Source: Burkholderia thailandensis E264 (GTDB lineage: Bacteria > Pseudomonadota > Gammaproteobacteria > Burkholderiales > Burkholderiaceae). Taken from it: a DNA stretch of 64,000 nucleotides. Both the position numbers and the translations under genes were made by a program. Shown here piece after piece: positions 8,479-16,189 of the stretch (the stretch's first letter is position 1; each line of letters opens with the position of its first letter). Below the pieces are notes generated by a model, which was not told where the DNA came from, ran no database searches, and saw only the letters and a program-made list of their open reading frames with translations. The DNA is taken from assembly GCF_000012365.1 (NCBI RefSeq), contig NC_007650.1:2294001-2358000 (forward strand), given 5' to 3'.

Positions 8479-10337
8479 GCGAGCCTCCCGTCGCGCGCCG
8501 CGACGTTCGTGTGCGTGCTCGCCGCCTCGCCGTCGAGGCGCACGACGATCTCGATGCCGTCATTGAGCGTCGCGGCCTCGGCGAGCGCCTGCGCGAGCAG
8601 CCGCCCGAACAGCCAGCCGCCGCGATCCGCATGCAGCGATTCGGCGATATCGATCTCGACTTGCGTCGCGCGCACGAGCGCGGTGGGCGTCGCCCGGCCC
8701 GCCGCGACGAAGCGCGAGCGCAGCAGGACCGAGCGCAGGCTCTCGAGCCGTTGCCGGTCGAGCGCATCGTCCTTGTCGATCGCGAGCAGCAGTTGCTCGA
8801 CGATGCGCGCCGTCACGTCCTGCTGTTGCGACGCGTGCAGCGCGAGCGGATTGCGGCCGACGTGCGACACGGCTTCCCAGCACGCGTCGACGCTCGGCTT
8901 GCCGCGCGGCGCGCTCGCCGGCCACAGGCACTCGATACGCTTGACGGCGGTCGGATCGAGCAGTTGCAGGTCGGCGTCGAGCAGCCCGGTCGGACGCCAG
9001 TCGCGATCGGCCACGAGCGCGCGGCCCGTGATCGTCGCGACGTCGTCCGGGTCGAGCGTGTCGTCGACCATCGAGACGGCGATCAGGTCGTGGCTCGCGA
9101 GCGGATCGAACCGATCACGCCGCACGCCGTCGACGAGCAGCGCATCCTCGCGCCGCATGCCGTAGCGGATCGAGCCCTCGTGGCCCTCATAGCCCGCCGT
9201 CTCGAGCACCGAGCGCGCGCGATGCGCTCGACCGTTGGTCTCGCACACGAACACCTCGGTCAGCGCCCACAGGTGATGCGCGGCGGGCCGCATCCGGTCG
9301 ACGGGAATCCACTGCTCGGGCTGATTCGCGTCGTAGGGCACCGGATCGAAACGTTTGGAATACAGATTGATCGCCGGCGTCGCGAACAGGCGGAACTGGC
9401 TCGCGTCAACGTCGCCGACCAGATCGCCCGGTGCGTCGCGTAATGCGAAGAACAGCTCGAACGCCCGCGCCGACGGCGCCTTGGCGGCGATCGCCGCCAG
9501 CGCGTCGACGTAGACGCCGAGCAGACGCGTCGGCTGCGCGAAGTACTCGCGCAGCAGCCGCAGGCCGGGCAAGCCGCCGAACTCCTCCGGCAGCAGCGCC
9601 TCCGCATCGTCGACGCCGGACAGCCGGATGCCCGACATCGGCAACGTCAGCACCTCGTCGCCGCGATTGGTCGACACGAGCGCATACCACGCGGTCGTAT
9701 CGGCGAGCATCGCGCGATGCAGCGCATAGGCGCGCGGCAGATCGCCCGCGAGACTCAGATGCAGCGGCTTGAAACCCTCGTCCTCGCGCGCGAGCTCCGC
9801 GATCGACGCGCCGCCTTCGACCTCGAACCTGAAGCGCAGCACCGCATGCGACGATGCCAGCCGCTGCGAGAGCAGCGACGGCAGCCCGGTGATGCTGCGG
9901 CTGCACTCGACCGACGCCAGACGCAGCGGCAGCAGCGTGACGTCGCGCGCGGTCGAGAACATCACCGGCAGCTTGCGGCCCGGCAGATGCGCGGCGACGA
10001 GCGAGCCGCGCGGCAGCGTATTGCCGCGAAACGCGTCGGGCGAGCCGAGATCCGGATGGAACGCGAACGTCGAGATCGCGGGCGTCGACGCCATGTAGAG
10101 CGGGCAGATGCGCCCGAGCGCCTGCTGCGCGAACTCGGCGCACTCGCGATCGAGCCGCTTCTGCACGCGCGCCGACAGATACGCGACGCCCTCGAGCAAC
10201 CGCTCGACGAACGGATCGGTGACCGCATCGGGATGCAGCCCGAGCGCCGACGCGACCTGCGGGTGCTCTTTCGCAAAGCGCGCGCCGGCATCGCGCAGCT
10301 GGCGCAATTCGTCGTTGTAGTGATCGAGGAAATTCAT
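8475..10337 (-). CDS. tssF: TssF type VI baseplate subunit
   Basis: A 620-residue ImpG/VasA-family protein. The N-terminus (MNFLDHYNDELRQLRDAGARF) and the following FAKEHPQVASALGL/DPFVERLLEGVAYLSAR block are diagnostic. TssF pairs with TssG in the baseplate wedge around the VgrG hub. The start lies 13 bases after tssE, and the end overlaps tssG by four bases. Length is typical (about 590-630). Confidence 0.95.
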   Translation of the reverse strand: MNFLDHYNDELRQLRDAGARFAKEHPQVASALGLHPDAVTDPFVERLLEGVAYLSARVQKRLDRECAEFAQQALGRICPLYMASTPAISTFAFHPDLGSPDAFRGNTLPRGSLVAAHLPGRKLPVMFSTARDVTLLPLRLASVECSRSITGLPSLLSQRLASSHAVLRFRFEVEGGASIAELAREDEGFKPLHLSLAGDLPRAYALHRAMLADTTAWYALVSTNRGDEVLTLPMSGIRLSGVDDAEALLPEEFGGLPGLRLLREYFAQPTRLLGVYVDALAAIAAKAPSARAFELFFALRDAPGDLVGDVDASQFRLFATPAINLYSKRFDPVPYDANQPEQWIPVDRMRPAAHHLWALTEVFVCETNGRAHRARSVLETAGYEGHEGSIRYGMRREDALLVDGVRRDRFDPLASHDLIAVSMVDDTLDPDDVATITGRALVADRDWRPTGLLDADLQLLDPTAVKRIECLWPASAPRGKPSVDACWEAVSHVGRNPLALHASQQQDVTARIVEQLLLAIDKDDALDRQRLESLRSVLLRSRFVAAGRATPTALVRATQVEIDIAESLHADRGGWLFGRLLAQALAEAATLNDGIEIVVRLDGEAASTHTNVAARDGRLA

Positions 10338-10350
10338 CGCAGCTCGCCGC

Positions 10351-10782
10351 TCAATGGTCGTCCGCCAGGCTGAAATAGCCGCTCAGGTAATCGAGCGCGA
10401 GGCTCGCCCTGAGCTCGGCTCCGTCTTCGCGCGCCTTCATCGATACATCGAAATAGATCGTCTGCGCGAGGCGCTTGCGGCTCTCGGTCCGAGGTTTGAC
10501 CGTCGTGGCAACGGGATCCACGCGCGGCTCGAAGCGACGAATCACCTCGCAGATGTGCGCGGCCGCGTGAACCGGATTGATCTTCGTCGCGCCGGCCATC
10601 TGCATCGGCGGACAGCCGAAGTTCAACACCGAATGCGCGGCCGGGCTGTCGTCCGCGATGCGCATGCGCGCACCGCGGATCGCGTGATTCATCAGATCGA
10701 CCAAGTGATCGGCCACGACCTCTTGAAGCGAATGGCGACGAATCCGTCTCGACAGCTTGTTGTAGAGTTGAAGATCGCTCAC
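10351..10782 (-). CDS. tssE: TssE gp25-like baseplate protein
   Basis: A gp25/lysozyme-like baseplate protein that helps start sheath assembly. I place the start at the GTG at 10780-10782 (143 residues), preceded by GGGAA seven bases upstream. A GTG 13 codons earlier, at 10819-10821, is also in frame, but using it would put most of a perfect hairpin inside the coding region. The pattern LNFGxPP, typical of the family, is present, and the protein ends in a TIYFDVS...LASLALDYL-type strand region. Hcp lies upstream and tssF downstream. Confidence 0.9.
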   Translation of the reverse strand: MSDLQLYNKLSRRIRRHSLQEVVADHLVDLMNHAIRGARMRIADDSPAAHSVLNFGCPPMQMAGATKINPVHAAAHICEVIRRFEPRVDPVATTVKPRTESRKRLAQTIYFDVSMKAREDGAELRASLALDYLSGYFSLADDH

Positions 10783-10795
10783 GTGCGTGTTCCCG

Positions 10796-10822
10796 AGTGT
10801 TGTGGCGCGAGGCCACAACACT
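10796..10822 (-). promoter_or_regulatory. Perfect 11-bp hairpin between hcp and tssE
   Basis: Two perfect 11-base arms (AGTGTTGTGGC and its complement) flank a five-base loop at 10807-10811. In the mRNA this stem sits about 38 bases after the hcp stop and just before tssE. No U-run follows, so it is not a classic terminator. A role in protecting or segregating the very abundant hcp transcript, or in attenuating downstream genes, would fit but is inference. Confidence 0.55.
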
Positions 10823-10860
10823 GCCCAAGGTTAGCCTGGAAACTAGAACCTTCCGACGGG

Positions 10861-11388
10861 TTAGATCGGGGCGTTCTGCTTGAGGTCGTATCCGGCCTTG
10901 ATCACTGCGCCCATCGTGCCGTCGTTGCGCTGCTCGCGGTACTCGAACTCGATCTGGGCGAAGTTGATCCGGATCTGGTCGGTCGGCAGCACGCCGTCGA
11001 CTTCGCCGCTAGCGTGGCCGAGCTGCGAGATCGGCATGTTGCCGAGCGTGCGGAACGACGAGACGAGGCCGCTCGCGAACGAGATCGTCAGGAATTCCTG
11101 CTGGCCCTTGCCCGACTTGCGGCAGATCAGCTTCGCGTTCTGGATGTGCTCACCCGTCGCACACATCAGGAACAGCTTCGGCGAAGCCTTGTTCGACACC
11201 ATGCGGAACTCGAAGTCCTTCATCTCGACCTTGCCCGCGCCGCCGCCGCTGCCGAAGCCCCAGCGGCCCGAGTTCTCTTCCGCCCACTGCCAGCTCTGAA
11301 TCTGGATCAGACCGGGATATTGCGAATCGGTCGACTCACCCTCGACGCCGTCGATCTGCAAGAAGTAATCAACCAAAGCATTTGCCAT
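10861..11388 (-). CDS. hcp: Hcp (TssD) type VI tube protein
   Basis: A 175-residue Hcp1-family protein that forms the stacked hexameric rings of the secreted tube. Family features: the start MANALVDYFLQIDGVEGES, the SWQWAEENSG segment, the FRMVSNKASPKLFLMCATG block near the middle, and C-terminal FAQIEFEYREQ. A clear ribosome site (AGGAG) lies eight bases before the ATG. The gene is separated from tssC by 143 bases, unlike the overlapping neighbours, so it may have its own promoter or processing site, as often seen for this high-output gene. Confidence 0.97.
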   Translation of the reverse strand: MANALVDYFLQIDGVEGESTDSQYPGLIQIQSWQWAEENSGRWGFGSGGGAGKVEMKDFEFRMVSNKASPKLFLMCATGEHIQNAKLICRKSGKGQQEFLTISFASGLVSSFRTLGNMPISQLGHASGEVDGVLPTDQIRINFAQIEFEYREQRNDGTMGAVIKAGYDLKQNAPI

Positions 11389-11531
11389 GCTATGAACTCC
11401 TAATTAGTTATAACAAGACCATATCGAAAAGACCGCTGTTGAATCTGCTACGGAACGGTTCGACTCCGTCCCGCAGCGCCTCGAACACCTCCTTCTTTAA
11501 GCGAAACCGCAACCGGCCCGGTAGTCGCGGC

Positions 11532-13043
11532 TCAGGTCGTCACCTCTTGCTTGGTCGACGGAAGCTTCGAAACCAGCCGGAGAGAAACGGTCAAACCCTC
11601 CAGTTGGAAATGGGGGCGCAGGAAAAACTGCGCGCGATAGTAGCCGGGGTTCTCCGGAATCTCGTCGACGACCACTTCCGCCGCCGACAGCGGACGCTGC
11701 GATTTCGTCACCTCGCTCGAGATGCTCGGGTCGCCGTCCACGTAGTTCATCAGCCAGTCGTTGAGCCAACGCTGCGTGTCCTCGGCCGACTTGAACGAAC
11801 CGATCTTGTCGCGCACGATGCACTTCAGGTAGTGCGCGAAGCGGCACGTCGCGAAGATGTACGGCAGCCGCGACGACAGATTCGAGTTCGCGGTCGCGTC
11901 GTCGTCCTCGTAGATTGCCGGACGGTGCACGGTCTTCGCGCCGATGAACGCAGCCGTATCCGAGTTCTTCCGATACACGAGCGGCATCAGGCCGGATTCC
12001 GACAGCTCGTGCTCGCGGCGGTCCGAGATCGCGATTTCGGTCGGGCAGTGCAGATCGACTTCGCGATCCTGCGACGGCAGCACGAACTTCGGCAGCACCT
12101 CGACCGCGCCGCCCGACTCGACGCCGCGAATCTTCGTGCACCAGCCGTAGGTCTTGAACGCGCGCGTGATGTTCGCGCCCATCGCATAGGCGGAGTTCGC
12201 CCAGCAGAAGTCCTCGGCGCGGTTCGGATCGACCTTCTCCTCGAATCCGAACTCTTCGACGGGCTGCGTCTTCGGGCCATACGGCACGCGCGCGAGAAAG
12301 CGCGGCAGCGTGAGCGCGAGGTAGCGCGAGTCGTTGCTCTCGCGCAGGCGCCGCCAGAACGCGTATTCGGTCGCGGTAAAGATCTTCGACACGTCGCGCG
12401 GATTCGACAGCTCGCTCCAGTCGTCCATCTGCAGCAGGCCCGGCGCCGCGGCCGCGATGAACGGCGCGTGCGCGGCCGCCGAGATCTTCGACATCTCGGT
12501 GAGGATCGACACGTCCTGCATGCTGTGGTCGAAGTAGAAGTCACCGATCAGGCAGCCGAACGGCTCGCCGCCGAACTGGCCGTACTCCTGCTCGTAGATC
12601 ATCTTGAAAATCGGACTCTGGTCCCACACGACGCCCTTGAAGCGCCGCAGCGTCTTGCCGAGATCCGCTTTCGAGATGTTCAGGTAGCGGATCTTCAGGT
12701 TCTCGCTCGTGTCGGTGTTCGACACGAGGTAGTGCAATCCGCGCCATGCGCCTTCGAGACTCTGGAAGCGCTTGTTGTGCAGCACGAGCGTCAGTTGCTC
12801 GGAAATCTTCTTGTCGAGCTCGGCAACCAACTGCTCGATCGTCTGCGCGACATCCTCGCGAACCACGACGCGGCTGCGCCGCGCATACGTGAGCAGGGTC
12901 TCGACGGCGTTCTGCACCGCCTCGGCCGCCTCGTTGGTGCGCGGCCGAAACGAGCGGCGCAGGATGTCCTTCAGATCCTCGTTGACATTGTTCTGATCGA
13001 CGACCACCTTCTCGGCAGACGATTCAAGCTGCTGCATACTCAT
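11532..13043 (-). CDS. tssC: TssC large sheath protein
   Basis: A 503-residue ImpC/VipB-family protein. It polymerises with TssB into the contractile sheath. Recognisable blocks are FQSLEGAWRGLHYLV near residue 92, IGDFYFDHS and ISAAAHAPFIAAAAP in the middle, and RLPYIFATCRFAHYLKCI followed by WLNDWLMNYV near the C-terminus. The start overlaps the stop of tssB by four bases (ATGA). Length is typical. Confidence 0.97.
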   Translation of the reverse strand: MSMQQLESSAEKVVVDQNNVNEDLKDILRRSFRPRTNEAAEAVQNAVETLLTYARRSRVVVREDVAQTIEQLVAELDKKISEQLTLVLHNKRFQSLEGAWRGLHYLVSNTDTSENLKIRYLNISKADLGKTLRRFKGVVWDQSPIFKMIYEQEYGQFGGEPFGCLIGDFYFDHSMQDVSILTEMSKISAAAHAPFIAAAAPGLLQMDDWSELSNPRDVSKIFTATEYAFWRRLRESNDSRYLALTLPRFLARVPYGPKTQPVEEFGFEEKVDPNRAEDFCWANSAYAMGANITRAFKTYGWCTKIRGVESGGAVEVLPKFVLPSQDREVDLHCPTEIAISDRREHELSESGLMPLVYRKNSDTAAFIGAKTVHRPAIYEDDDATANSNLSSRLPYIFATCRFAHYLKCIVRDKIGSFKSAEDTQRWLNDWLMNYVDGDPSISSEVTKSQRPLSAAEVVVDEIPENPGYYRAQFFLRPHFQLEGLTVSLRLVSKLPSTKQEVTT

Positions 13044-13591
13044 TTCGCACCCTCTTCCGGTTGGTGGTCTGCGCCTTCACCGGCACCGCCGGATTGCTCC
13101 GGCGCCGCGTCGGCCTCGTTTGCCCACTGCGGGCTCTTCAGCAATTCCTGAATCACGTCCTCGGCCGCCGCCTTGCCGTCCATGTAGGTCAGCAATTCCT
13201 TCAGACGGTTGCGCGCCTCGAGCAGCGTCGATAGCTCGGGAATGCGCTTGACGACAGCCGCGGGCTCGAACGATTCCATCGACGTAAACGTGAGATCGAT
13301 CGGAATCAGCGTGCCGTCGTTGGTGAGCACGTTCTTCACGTGATAGCTGAGCGACGGCGCGATCTGCGCCATCCGCTCGTCGAAGTTCTCGACGTCGACC
13401 TCCTGGAAGCGGCGATCCTCGACGGGGCCGAGCGGCTCGGTGTTGTCGCCCGACAGGTCCGCCATCACGCCCGCGACGAACGGCAGTTCGACCTTCTTCT
13501 GCGATCCGTACACCTCGACGTCGTATTCAATCTGCACGCGGGGCGCACGACTCTCCCCGATGAATTTCTGTCCATCCTTTTGTCGAACCAT
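13040..13591 (-). CDS. tssB: TssB small sheath protein
   Basis: A 183-residue ImpB/VipA-family protein, the partner of TssC in the sheath. I chose the ATG at 13589-13591 (MVRQKDGQKFIGESRAPRV). An in-frame TTG three codons earlier is less likely. Residues 24-45 hold the conserved YDVEVYGSQKKVELPFVAG-type strand, and the C-terminal half is helical with the usual RIPELSTLLEARNRLKELLT block. It ends in an acidic tail. It lies 33 bases after tssA and overlaps tssC. Confidence 0.96.
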   Translation of the reverse strand: MVRQKDGQKFIGESRAPRVQIEYDVEVYGSQKKVELPFVAGVMADLSGDNTEPLGPVEDRRFQEVDVENFDERMAQIAPSLSYHVKNVLTNDGTLIPIDLTFTSMESFEPAAVVKRIPELSTLLEARNRLKELLTYMDGKAAAEDVIQELLKSPQWANEADAAPEQSGGAGEGADHQPEEGAK

Positions 13592-13624
13592 GATGAGCAA
13601 ACCCTCTACACGAAGTTGTTCACG

Positions 13625-14569
13625 TTACTTGATGGAGCTCTGCGGCCGGTTCAGCTGGGCCACGAGAGATGCCGCCTCGGGATAGAGCTCCGCCATCACC
13701 TCCTCGAAACCCGCACCCAGCATTCGTTGAATCCGCGACAGGAAGATCGGCGCCGGATGGCTCGGCTCATGCAAGCGGAAGTACTCGACGATCCGCTCGA
13801 GCGCCACCCCGACTTCCTGCCTCGATCTCAGCGCGCCGCCCGGCCCCGCGGCCGGCTGCTGCGGGTCGGGTGCCGGCGAGAAGCCGGCCTCGGCATGGGC
13901 CGGCTTCTCGCCGGCGACGCTTTCGCTTTCCGCACGCCCCGCGTCCGTCCGCGCGAGCCGCGACGCCGCAACGCTCAACAGGTCGAGCGAGCGCGACAGG
14001 TTGAGCTCTTGCTCTACCACTGCGACTGATTCCCTGATTCGCGATAAGGAATCCTTAATGTCATGTACAAGAGTATTCGCTCTAACGCAGTAGTCGCGAT
14101 CCTCCACGATCGCGGCGGCACGCCCGCCGATCAGATCGTTGAGCGTCGCGTCGCGGTCTTCGAACCGCGAACTGCCGAGCTGATGCAGAAACTGCGGCCC
14201 CGCAAGCCAGCCGAGATGAATCAGCAGTGTTTCGCCGGGCGACTCGTCAGGCAGCGCGCGAGGATGCAATTCCTCGACGGGCGCGCTCATCAGCTCGGCC
14301 AGCAACCGAACGCCATCGGCCAACCCACTTAATCCGCGCCGCGCGATGCAGGCGCGCAGATACCAAATGGCGACCCGAACGTCCTTTGCCTTTTTCAATA
14401 GAGCAAGACATGCCGTTTCAACGGAGGCCCACTGGAACGCGCTCTCTCCTTTGCGTTGTGGCGCGTGACCGACGGAATCGTATTCGCAGATAGCTGCGTC
14501 GATTTTGATAAAATCCTCGTCGAAATCCAGCAAGTCCGTCGAATGGACTGGCAGTGCATCGTCGTTCAT
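13625..14569 (-). CDS. tssA: TssA type VI cap/baseplate protein (ImpA N-terminal family)
   Basis: A 314-residue protein with the ImpA-type N-terminal region (about residues 45-165; VRIAIWYLRACIARRGLSGLADG-like helix and the following LHPR..DE...LIHLGWL block). A variable Ala/Pro-rich linker spans about 215-255. A short C-terminal domain holds RSRQEVGVALERIVEYFRLHEPSHP and ends with PLFLSRIQRMLGAGFEEVMAEL-like sequence. TssA organises baseplate and sheath assembly. It is the first gene of the visible operon, and its promoter should lie in the AT-rich stretch upstream. It is shorter than the long TssA class. Confidence 0.9.
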   Translation of the reverse strand: MNDDALPVHSTDLLDFDEDFIKIDAAICEYDSVGHAPQRKGESAFQWASVETACLALLKKAKDVRVAIWYLRACIARRGLSGLADGVRLLAELMSAPVEELHPRALPDESPGETLLIHLGWLAGPQFLHQLGSSRFEDRDATLNDLIGGRAAAIVEDRDYCVRANTLVHDIKDSLSRIRESVAVVEQELNLSRSLDLLSVAASRLARTDAGRAESESVAGEKPAHAEAGFSPAPDPQQPAAGPGGALRSRQEVGVALERIVEYFRLHEPSHPAPIFLSRIQRMLGAGFEEVMAELYPEAASLVAQLNRPQSSIK

Positions 14570-15038
14570 GGTCTATCCACAAATCACAGGCGTTAGGTAC
14601 CGACTTCGCAAAACCAGATTAGCTTGCGTCTTGTCAAAATACCCGAACTTATTTCTTCGAATGTATTAGCGACCACATAACTCGATGCCGACCATCAGTC
14701 AAAGCGGCGTGGGGAATTAGATTAGTACTAGCCGGAAAAAGGCAAACAAACGCCCGCGGCGTCCGGGAAAATATTCCACGGAAACCGTTTACGCTGCTGT
14801 TTTTTTCTCAGTGGTATTAACCCACCCCTTCCGCCCAGCCCGATCCCTGCGAGTCGGCATACGCCGGCTTCCGCAACGGCAATCGGTAAGATGCACTCCC
14901 GCTAAATCAAATACCGCACGCGCATAAATCGATGCGCCGTCGCGATCGCGGCGGAAATAACATCCAAGCACCGGGTTTATCTGAAGCGTCACACCTTAGT
15001 GGCCCTCAACGACAACGGCGTGACAATCGTTCATATCG

Positions 15039-15056
15039 TTACAGTCTACGCTGTAA
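15039..15056. promoter_or_regulatory. Inverted repeat TTACA-N8-TGTAA, site 1
   Basis: Half-sites TTACA at 15039-15043 and TGTAA at 15052-15056 surround eight bases. The same architecture recurs 63 bases to the right. It resembles a dimeric regulator operator. The protein that binds it and the gene it controls are unknown; the nearest divergent candidate is the tssA operon about 470 bases to the left. Confidence 0.4.
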
Positions 15057-15101
15057 ACTTATAGAACGCTCGTAAATTTGGCAAGCGGAAATAATTTTTT
15101 C

Positions 15102-15119
15102 TTACAAACAGAACTGTAA
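15102..15119. promoter_or_regulatory. Inverted repeat TTACA-N8-TGTAA, site 2
   Basis: Half-sites TTACA at 15102-15106 and TGTAA at 15115-15119 surround eight bases. Flanking C and G extend the pairing to six bases per arm. It lies downstream of a T-rich run (ATAATTTTTT). Its distance to site 1 equals six turns of B-form DNA. Confidence 0.4.
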
Positions 15120-16102
15120 GTTTGATTCAATGAATTTGAAATAGGAGGATTGTCTCCGAAGCGGAGCGAGTATCGAACGACGTGGAGATTTTTATCTTGG
15201 GCGATCCTTGCGGGCTACATTCCTTCTCCCGACCGCCAATTTACTCAATCACTACTTCATAGTGCGCAGGTCGGGTTTCCAAGACTACTTAATATGTATT
15301 CGCAATCGTTTGCGCGACCTGTTGCCCCACAATAAACCCACCTCGAAGGAATTGCAACCCGGTCGAAAATATCCGCCGCATGCGAACCGAAGCCGCATGT
15401 GTGAGCGGGCACCCCGAATGCGCGCCGGAATGCCCGACGAAACATCTTTGTTACATTAGGCTCAATTTAACCCACACGGGAGACAACTTTTCCGCGCGCA
15501 CACCCGCGCGTCCGCCAAATGATCAAAATAGATGCGATAACGATTGAATCAACAAGGCCAGCACAAGCCATCCCGGCCGATGCGTGTTGATTAGGCGCCT
15601 GCTCCCGGCACAACGGCGGCGAAGTTCATCCGGCGAGACCGGTTGCCGCCGAATTCAGTAGGATGTCGAACTGTTTTAGAGAGGATTGTGTGGCGGCGGT
15701 TTCTCGACGAATCCGAGCACCCCCTCGAAAAATCCGTCGCGCGAGCTTTGCGCGGTGCGGAGCTCGGGCGACGCGGACTTCTCTATATATAGATACGCCA
15801 AAGTGCGCCGTCCCGACTGCCCGCGCAAACGCATCGCCCCGCAATCACATCTCCGCAGCGCCGTCGGCTCGCTCGACTCGATAATGCGGAGGCGAATCTG
15901 GCGCGCCCGTTTCACATTCTTTCAAACGGACGGCAAGACGAACGGCGTCGCCTCGTGTCACTGTACCGACACACATCCGGCGCCGATCGCAAGCACGGCG
16001 CGCGCCCGCGCATCCGTGCGCGTTGCGGCATGGCGTCCCGCGCGCAATGCCGCCCTTCGTCTGCCGCTCGGCGCACGGCGACGCGCAACGACGCCAACAC
16101 GA

Positions 16103-16135
16103 AACGGCGCGGCCGCCTTCCGGTGCCGCGCCGTT
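16103..16135 (-). terminator. Likely terminator of the CoA-transferase gene
   Basis: Eleven-base perfect GC-rich arms (16103-16113 and 16125-16135) surround an eleven-base loop. On the minus strand the stem ends in TTT followed by CG, so the T tract is short. It lies about 55 bases after the stop of the gene at 16190. Confidence 0.45.
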
Positions 16136-16189
16136 GCCTCCGCGTGCCCGAGCGGCAACTGTCACCCGGCTCCCGGGCGCGCCGGGGCG

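Larger units (their letters stand above)
14570..16189. other. 1.6 kb intergenic region, AT-rich in its first 900 bases
   Basis: The first part (about 14590-15480) is visibly AT-richer than the surrounding genes; the rest has normal composition. It contains a TTGACA on the minus strand at 14632-14637 that could serve the tssA operon, though no good -10 partner was found. It also holds two matching inverted repeats (see separate entries), and a perfect AGGAGG at 15143-15148 that is followed by a small hairpin and not by a well-spaced start codon. Short open frames at 14789-14992 (minus, GTG) and 15208-15459 (plus) match nothing I recognise and lack convincing ribosome sites. Confidence 0.6.

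Noticed and set aside
14789..14992. 67-codon minus-strand frame
   Set aside because: GTG start with unsuitable spacing, no family, and no conservation evidence.
15150..15335. Short frame starting with TTG behind a perfect AGGAGG
   Set aside because: The start codon is only one base from the ribosome site, and the protein is unrecognisable.
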